Shown here in pieces: positions 59,453-64,000 of a DNA stretch of 64,000 bases (its first letter is position 1; every line of letters begins with the position of its first letter). The stretch comes from Jeotgalibacillus aurantiacus. GTDB taxonomy: Bacteria; Bacillota; Bacilli; Bacillales; Jeotgalibacillaceae. Position numbers and translations under genes: made by a program. Where the stretch lies: assembly GCF_020595125.1 (NCBI RefSeq), contig NZ_JACNMS010000002.1, forward strand, positions 620,001-684,000, written 5' to 3'. Under the pieces are notes generated by a model, which worked only from the letters and a program-made list of their open reading frames with translations, ran no database searches and had not been told where the DNA came from.

Positions 59453-61264
59453 TTAAGCTTCTTTTTGCATCGTGAACTGTGACTGAACCAGACCGTGATA
59501 GATGCCTTTGCGTTCCATCAGCTCCTGATGATTGCCGTATTCCATCAGGTTCCCGTGATCAAGAACATAAATTTTATCAGCATCCCGAATAGTTGACAGT
59601 CTGTGCGCAATAATGATGGCTGTACGTCCTTCAAGAAGAGTGGACAGCGCCTTCTGAATGATCACTTCAGTTTCTGTATCAATAGAAGCCGTCGCCTCAT
59701 CCAGAATGATAATCCTCGGGTCAGCAAGCAGTGCACGGGCAAATGAAATTAATTGCCTTTCCCCTACCGACAGGATATTGCCACGCTCTTCTACTTCTGT
59801 ATCGTACCCTTTAGGCAGCCGTTCAATAAATCCGTGCGCCCCAACTGCCTTGGCAGCATCAATAATCTGCTCATCCGTTGCATGAGGAAAACCAAACCGG
59901 ATATTATCTTTAATGGTACCCGAGAAAATAAATGTATCCTGCAATACGATCGAAATTTGAGACCTGAGACTTCTTAAAGACACATCTTTCAAATCATGGC
60001 CGTCCATTTTAACAGAACCGGCAGTTGGATCATAAAAGCGGGTAACAAGGTTGGCAATCGTCGTTTTACCCGATCCAGTGTGACCAACCAAGGCAATGGT
60101 TTCACCGGCTTTAATAGACAGTGAAAGCTTATTTAATGCCTTACGATCTTCAGTATAAGCAAACTCAACGTTTTCAAAGTCAATTTTCCCTTTAATTTCT
60201 TTCAACTCAACAGCGTTTTCTTTTTCAGCGACGTTCGGTTTTTCATCCAGAAACTCGAAGATCCGCTCAGAAGAAGCCATCCCCATTAACAACTGGTTAT
60301 AGACCATACCAAGTCTTGAAATCGGCTCCCAGAACATGCCTACCATGAAGGCAAACGTAACAAATTCACCGATCTGCAAGCTGCCGCTTTGAATCAGGTA
60401 GGCACCATACCAGATGAGAATCGCCGACCCTACTGCATTTGTCATTTCAACGAGAGGCCGGAAGGTTGCATTCTTCTTCGTCGCATCCTGCCAGCTTTCA
60501 AACGTTTCCGTATTTACACCATTAAAATAAGCTGCATTTTCTTTTTCCTGCGTAAAGGATTGTGTTACACGCATTCCCTGAAGACTTTCATTCAGGTGAG
60601 AATTCAGCTTTGACTGCTTTAGACGCACCGTCTGCCATGAACGTCTGATTTTCTTTCTCAATTTAGTTGAAATCAAAAACATTAACGGCAGAACAATCAT
60701 GACGGCAAGCGCCAGCTGCGGGCTGATCGTAAACAGGATAATGAAAATCCCAATCAGCATCAACGCATCCATCAGCAGGTTAATAACCCCATTCGTAAAC
60801 AATTCCTGTAAGGAGTTAATATCATTCATAATCCGGACCAGAATAGATCCCGCCGAACGCTGATCAAAGAAGCGGTTACTCAGCCACTGTACGTGCGTAA
60901 ATAAATGCTTTCTCAAATCATAAATCACACTTTGACCAAGTATATTCATCCATTTTATCCTGAAAATATTGGCTACATAGTTAACAATATAAAGCCCTGC
61001 GATGACACCAACAAGCAGGAGAAGCAAGTCTCCGTCCTTTGACATGATCGCTTCATCAATCACATAAATCCCGATCATAATTGGAATCACAAGCCGGACT
61101 GCAGTTGTAATTAAAACCATTAAAACAGAAAGAGGCAGAAGCTTTTTTGTATAAGGCTTCAAATAGTGCAGCAGCCTCCAAAGCTGCATCCAGTTAAACG
61201 GCTTCTCAATCACCTGATCGGTGGAATAATGAAATCTTTCTTTTGCATTTGACGCTTTACTCAT
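59453..61264 (-). CDS. ABC exporter half-transporter, subunit with catalytic Walker B and degenerate signature
   Basis: 603 residues. Six membrane helices (~40-310) and a C-terminal nucleotide-binding domain: Walker A GHTGSGKTT, signature LSVGE in place of LSGGQ, Walker B IIILDEATAS with the catalytic glutamate, and H-loop AHRLST. Similar to YfiC, YheH/BmrD and LmrD-type halves of heterodimeric multidrug exporters. ATG overlaps the stop of the partner gene by 4 bp (ATGA), so both are made together. The substrate is unknown; drug or lipid-like export is likely by family. Confidence 0.9.
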   Translation of the reverse strand: MSKASNAKERFHYSTDQVIEKPFNWMQLWRLLHYLKPYTKKLLPLSVLMVLITTAVRLVIPIMIGIYVIDEAIMSKDGDLLLLLVGVIAGLYIVNYVANIFRIKWMNILGQSVIYDLRKHLFTHVQWLSNRFFDQRSAGSILVRIMNDINSLQELFTNGVINLLMDALMLIGIFIILFTISPQLALAVMIVLPLMFLISTKLRKKIRRSWQTVRLKQSKLNSHLNESLQGMRVTQSFTQEKENAAYFNGVNTETFESWQDATKKNATFRPLVEMTNAVGSAILIWYGAYLIQSGSLQIGEFVTFAFMVGMFWEPISRLGMVYNQLLMGMASSERIFEFLDEKPNVAEKENAVELKEIKGKIDFENVEFAYTEDRKALNKLSLSIKAGETIALVGHTGSGKTTIANLVTRFYDPTAGSVKMDGHDLKDVSLRSLRSQISIVLQDTFIFSGTIKDNIRFGFPHATDEQIIDAAKAVGAHGFIERLPKGYDTEVEERGNILSVGERQLISFARALLADPRIIILDEATASIDTETEVIIQKALSTLLEGRTAIIIAHRLSTIRDADKIYVLDHGNLMEYGNHQELMERKGIYHGLVQSQFTMQKEA

Positions 61265-63027
61265 CGGCTTGCCCCCGCTTTCATACTGGCCGCCAGTTCA
61301 ATCTGATCTTTATACTGAATATCATAAATTCTTCTGTACTGTCCTTCTGTTTTGATCAATTCATCGTGTTTTCCCCGGTGGGTGATGCGCCCATTTTCAA
61401 AAACAAAAATTTCATCAGCATGTTTTAATGAAGAAATCCGGTGCGCAATAATAAAGGTTGTTCTTCCGCGCATAACTTCCTTTAATGCTTTTTGAATTTC
61501 AAATTCAGTCTGCATATCCACCGCACTTGTTGCATCATCCAAAATTAAAATCCCCGGATCAAGGCAGATCGCTCTCGCAATCGCAATACGCTGTTTCTGC
61601 CCTCCTGATAATCCGAGCCCTCTTTCTCCCAGCATCGTATCGTAGCCTTTAGGAAGCTCCATAATGAAATCATGAGCCTGCGCACGTTTTGCTGCCTCAA
61701 CAATCTGATCCATTGTCGCGCCTGGATTTCCAAATGCGATATTTGATTTGATTGTTGATGAAAAAAGAAATGACTCCTGCAGAACAAAACCAACATTTTT
61801 TCTTAAAGACTGGACCGTGTACTCATTGACGTTTTTACCGTCGATCAGCACGCTTCCTTCACTCGGTTCATAAAAACGCGTCATTAACTGTGTAATACTC
61901 GTCTTTCCTGAACCTGTTGCCCCAATCAGACCAACCGTCTGTCCACTTCTCACTTTAAAGGAAACCTGGTCCAGCGCTTTTTCAACATCCTCAGTATAAC
62001 GAAGTGTGACATTGTCAAATTCAACTTCTCCATCTGTGTTTTTCATTTCGATGGCATGCGCTAGTTCTTTTATGGTTTCTCCCGCTTCAAGAATTTCAAG
62101 CAGTCTTTCACCGGAAGCCTTGGATTGTGAAAACTGGTTAATCGTAAAACCGAGGTTCATAATCGGCCAGATAATAAATCCAACTAGGCTGTAAAAAGCG
62201 GTAAGCTCACCCGGAGTCAACTGTCCGTTCACCACAAGAAAGCCACCATACCCAAGCAGCAGGACGACACTTACATTTCCGAGAAACTCCATCAGTGGAA
62301 AATACTTCGCCCAGACATCCGAAGTGAATATATACTTTTCCTTATAATCTTCATTGGAAGAATTGAATTTTCCAATCTGGTGTTCCTCTCTCGAAAGTGA
62401 TTTAACCGTATTGATCCCACTGATATTTTCCTGAACATTTGTATTCAGCCGTCCGAATGACTGACGGACGCCACGAAACGCCGGATGTACTTTTTTATCA
62501 AACTTATATACTGCGATCGCTAAAAATGGAATTGAAATCATCGTCACAATCGTCAATGGCACTGAATAATAAAGCATGAGTCCAGTTGTGACAACAAGCA
62601 GTAAAATCAGCCGGATCAATTCTGCAAATCCGAACGAAAGGAAAAAGCGGAAACCTTCCACATCCGCGGTAAGACGTGACATAATATCCCCGGTCTTCGC
62701 ATTATCGTAATACTGAAATGGCAGGCTCTGAAGCTTATCATACAAGCGCTTTCTCAAATCATATACAGAGATAATGCCAAATAAATCACCATTATATTGA
62801 GAAATAAAGGTCGCTACCCCTTTTACAGCCATCAGCCCGATAAAACCAAATGCCAGGTAAGGTACGATCTCATACCTGCCCTGACCGACCACTTCATCAA
62901 TGGTTAATTGGAGAATGATCGGATAAACGACCGTGATCAGCGTCATCACAAATAGAAAGATAATGGAAATAATAAAATGACGTCTATGAGGCCAGTAAAA
63001 CTCTTTTAATTTCTGAAAAACATCCAT
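61261..63027 (-). CDS. ABC exporter half-transporter, partner subunit with Asp in Walker B
   Basis: 588 residues. Six helices and an NBD: Walker A GATGSGKTS, canonical signature LSGGQKQR, Walker B ILILDDATSAVD with Asp instead of the catalytic Glu, and AHRISS. It is the YfiB/YheI/BmrC-type partner of the gene that follows. Together they give one hydrolysing and one degenerate ATP site. ATG behind GGAGAGGGGG. First gene of the operon, preceded by operator-like repeats. Confidence 0.9.
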   Translation of the reverse strand: MDVFQKLKEFYWPHRRHFIISIIFLFVMTLITVVYPIILQLTIDEVVGQGRYEIVPYLAFGFIGLMAVKGVATFISQYNGDLFGIISVYDLRKRLYDKLQSLPFQYYDNAKTGDIMSRLTADVEGFRFFLSFGFAELIRLILLLVVTTGLMLYYSVPLTIVTMISIPFLAIAVYKFDKKVHPAFRGVRQSFGRLNTNVQENISGINTVKSLSREEHQIGKFNSSNEDYKEKYIFTSDVWAKYFPLMEFLGNVSVVLLLGYGGFLVVNGQLTPGELTAFYSLVGFIIWPIMNLGFTINQFSQSKASGERLLEILEAGETIKELAHAIEMKNTDGEVEFDNVTLRYTEDVEKALDQVSFKVRSGQTVGLIGATGSGKTSITQLMTRFYEPSEGSVLIDGKNVNEYTVQSLRKNVGFVLQESFLFSSTIKSNIAFGNPGATMDQIVEAAKRAQAHDFIMELPKGYDTMLGERGLGLSGGQKQRIAIARAICLDPGILILDDATSAVDMQTEFEIQKALKEVMRGRTTFIIAHRISSLKHADEIFVFENGRITHRGKHDELIKTEGQYRRIYDIQYKDQIELAASMKAGASR

Positions 63028-63062
63028 GTGTTTTCCCCCTCTCCTGTTAAAGCATACTATTA

Positions 63063-63163
63063 AATATATCGGTTATCGAAATATTTTTCCACCTTTATTT
63101 TGAATTTTTTATCATTTGTTTATTTTCTAACACTTGTTGATTATATAGGATATCGAAATATAA
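63063..63163 (-). promoter_or_regulatory. Operator-like repeats upstream of the ABC exporter operon
   Basis: The segment TATCGAAATAT occurs at 63074-63084 and 63151-63161. Each is part of an imperfect palindrome: AATATATCG-gttat-CGAAATATT (63063-63085) and TTATAT...ATATAA (63141-63163). The second overlaps a TATAAT -10 on the minus strand (63145-63140). A repressor of the MarR or TetR kind is plausible, none is encoded nearby. Confidence 0.4.
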
Positions 63164-63271
63164 ATGATCAGTCGAATGACTGAGATCATATTAGCAAGAG
63201 CCGGTCTAGGACCATCCTTCGCTAGAGGCAGACCTCTAAGTTTTCACATAAGTTATCATTTAGCTAAAAAC

Positions 63272-63386
63272 GTGCAGGGGGCATCCTTCGCTTTCCGCGG
63301 CCGCGCGGTGAGCCAGCTAGCGCTTCGCGCTACGCTGTCTCACCTGTCGCTTCTCTGCCGCAGGAGTCTTCGGATGCCCCCTGCAC
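63272..63386. repeat. Family A palindromic repeat
   Basis: Arms GTGCAGGGGGCATCC (63272-63286) and GGATGCCCCCTGCAC (63372-63386), perfect 15 bp. Inner stem AGCGC-ttc-GCGCT. A fragment resembling its left end (GGACCATCCTTCGCTAGAGG) lies just upstream at about 63210-63230. No gene is found in the 611-bp gap between the exporter and the peroxiredoxin. Confidence 0.88.
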
Positions 63387-63585
63387 TTTTGAGGTTTTTC
63401 AAAAATAAGGAGTGCAGAATAGAGATCTGCAAATAGTATTCCCTTTCCTTCCGGTGCTTTGAAGGCGGATTTAGATAGAAAATGAACACCTTTAGTTTAA
63501 TGGACAGGTCAAAATCAGAAGCGCTAGAGTGGTATGGATAGACATTGTCCTGGTATATTAGGGAACTTATCTGTGGTGGATCGGC

Positions 63586-63626
63586 AAAAAAAGAGACAGC
63601 TCTATATCACGAGCTGTCTCTTTTTG
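63586..63626 (-). terminator. Terminator of the peroxiredoxin gene
   Basis: AAAAAGAGACAGCTC-tatatcac-GAGCTGTCTCTTTTT; symmetrical. Confidence 0.92.
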
Positions 63627-63638
63627 GTTATGTTTGAA

Positions 63639-64000
63639 TTATAGAGTTTTCTGGCCTGGCTTCCAGTTAGCCGGGCAAAGTCCGCCTGTTTGAAGGGCCT
63701 GAAGTACGCGAAGTGTTTCATCTACATCACGGCCGATGTTGTTGTGGAACACTGTCTGGTACTGCAGTTCACCTTCAGGGCTGATGATGTATAGTCCGCG
63801 AAGTGCGATTCCTTCTTCTTCAATAAGGACACCGTATTCACGTGATACCTGATGGTTTGTATCTGCTGCAAGTGGATATTTCAGTTCGCCAAGACCATTG
63901 TCTTTACGCTCTGTGTTGATCCATGCAAGGTGTGTATGGATTGTATCAGTAGAAACCCCGATAATTTCTGCATCAAGGTCTTCGAATTCGTCGTAACGAT
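63639..64000 (-). CDS. 2-Cys peroxiredoxin (AhpC/TSA family), C-terminal part
   Basis: The last ~120 residues are in the window; the 5' end is beyond the right edge. Visible features are the IIGVSTDTIHTHLAW segment, YPLAADTNHQVSREYGVL, ALRGLYIISPEGELQYQ and the resolving cysteine in GGLCPANWKPG near the C-terminus. This is a typical 2-Cys peroxiredoxin that reduces H2O2 and organic peroxides; YkuU of B. subtilis is the likely equivalent. The peroxidatic cysteine is not in the window. Confidence 0.88.
   Translation of the reverse strand, partial: RYDEFEDLDAEIIGVSTDTIHTHLAWINTERKDNGLGELKYPLAADTNHQVSREYGVLIEEEGIALRGLYIISPEGELQYQTVFHNNIGRDVDETLRVLQALQTGGLCPANWKPGQKTL

Noticed and set aside
63164-63436. 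90-codon open frame on the plus strand near the right end
   Set aside because: It is formed by the palindromic repeat and its fragment; no ribosome site and no protein-like pattern.

Overview
This window looks like a chromosomal core segment of an endospore-forming low-G+C Gram-positive bacterium of the order Bacillales (Bacillaceae or Caryophanaceae/Planococcaceae type). The gene content and order closely follow the Bacillus subtilis pdh-speA-yla-cta-ylb region: pdhABCD, speA, yktABC, ylaF, typA, ylaH, ylaI, ylaN, ftsW, pycA, ctaA, ctaBCDEF, ctaG, ylbC/D/F/G, rsmD, coaD, ylbJ, ylbK, ylbL. ylbJ and ylbD homologues suggest sporulation. Species cannot be fixed from the sequence alone. No phage, insertion sequence, CRISPR array, rRNA or tRNA was seen.

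Layout. 1-11 kb is the ylb cluster (sepM, ylbK, ylbJ, coaD, rsmD, ylbG, ylbF, ylbD, ylbC) mixed with small lineage genes, a GDPD phosphodiesterase, a PaaI-type thioesterase and a YugN-like protein. 11-20.6 kb holds an AI-2E/PerM-type membrane protein and then the complete caa3 oxidase system: ctaM and ctaG (assembly), ctaC-F (subunits), ctaB (heme O synthase) and the divergent ctaA (heme A synthase). 20.7-27.4 kb carries pycA, ftsW, ylaN and small yla genes. 27.9-38.3 kb is a branched-chain amino acid block on the minus strand: ilvE, a T-box leader, ilvB-N-C, leuA-B-C-D and ilvA. It sits between ylaI and ylaH, where B. subtilis has no such genes. 38.8-46.4 kb resumes with ylaH, typA, ylaF, yktC, yktB, yktA, speA and a polysaccharide-deacetylase lipoprotein. 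46.7-52.8 kb is the pyruvate dehydrogenase operon plus ykyA. 52.9-56.7 kb holds def, a newly noticed 23-codon gene, rpoY, rnjA and ktrC. 56.8-59.4 kb is a bd-type oxidase (cydAB) with a Rex operator. 59.4-63.1 kb is a heterodimeric ABC exporter, and the window ends inside a 2-Cys peroxiredoxin gene.

How the parts work together. The window is rich in central carbon and respiratory functions. Pyruvate is split between PDH (acetyl-CoA), PycA (oxaloacetate) and IlvB (branched-chain synthesis). Electrons go either to a cytochrome c-type caa3 oxidase or to a Rex-controlled bd oxidase. Many starts had to be moved to GTG or TTG codons preceded by strong Shine-Dalgarno sequences.

Non-coding highlights. 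(1) Six full-length copies of a 110-120 bp palindromic repeat occur, whose stems differ between copies but stay complementary within each copy. (2) A 21-bp-period array of CGACATAA-like units lies at 27.6-27.76 kb. (3) A complete small transcription unit encodes a highly basic 23-residue peptide at 53.5 kb. (4) The ilvA 5' end has lost its reading frame or start codon. (5) Candidate CcpA and CodY sites lie upstream of ilvE.
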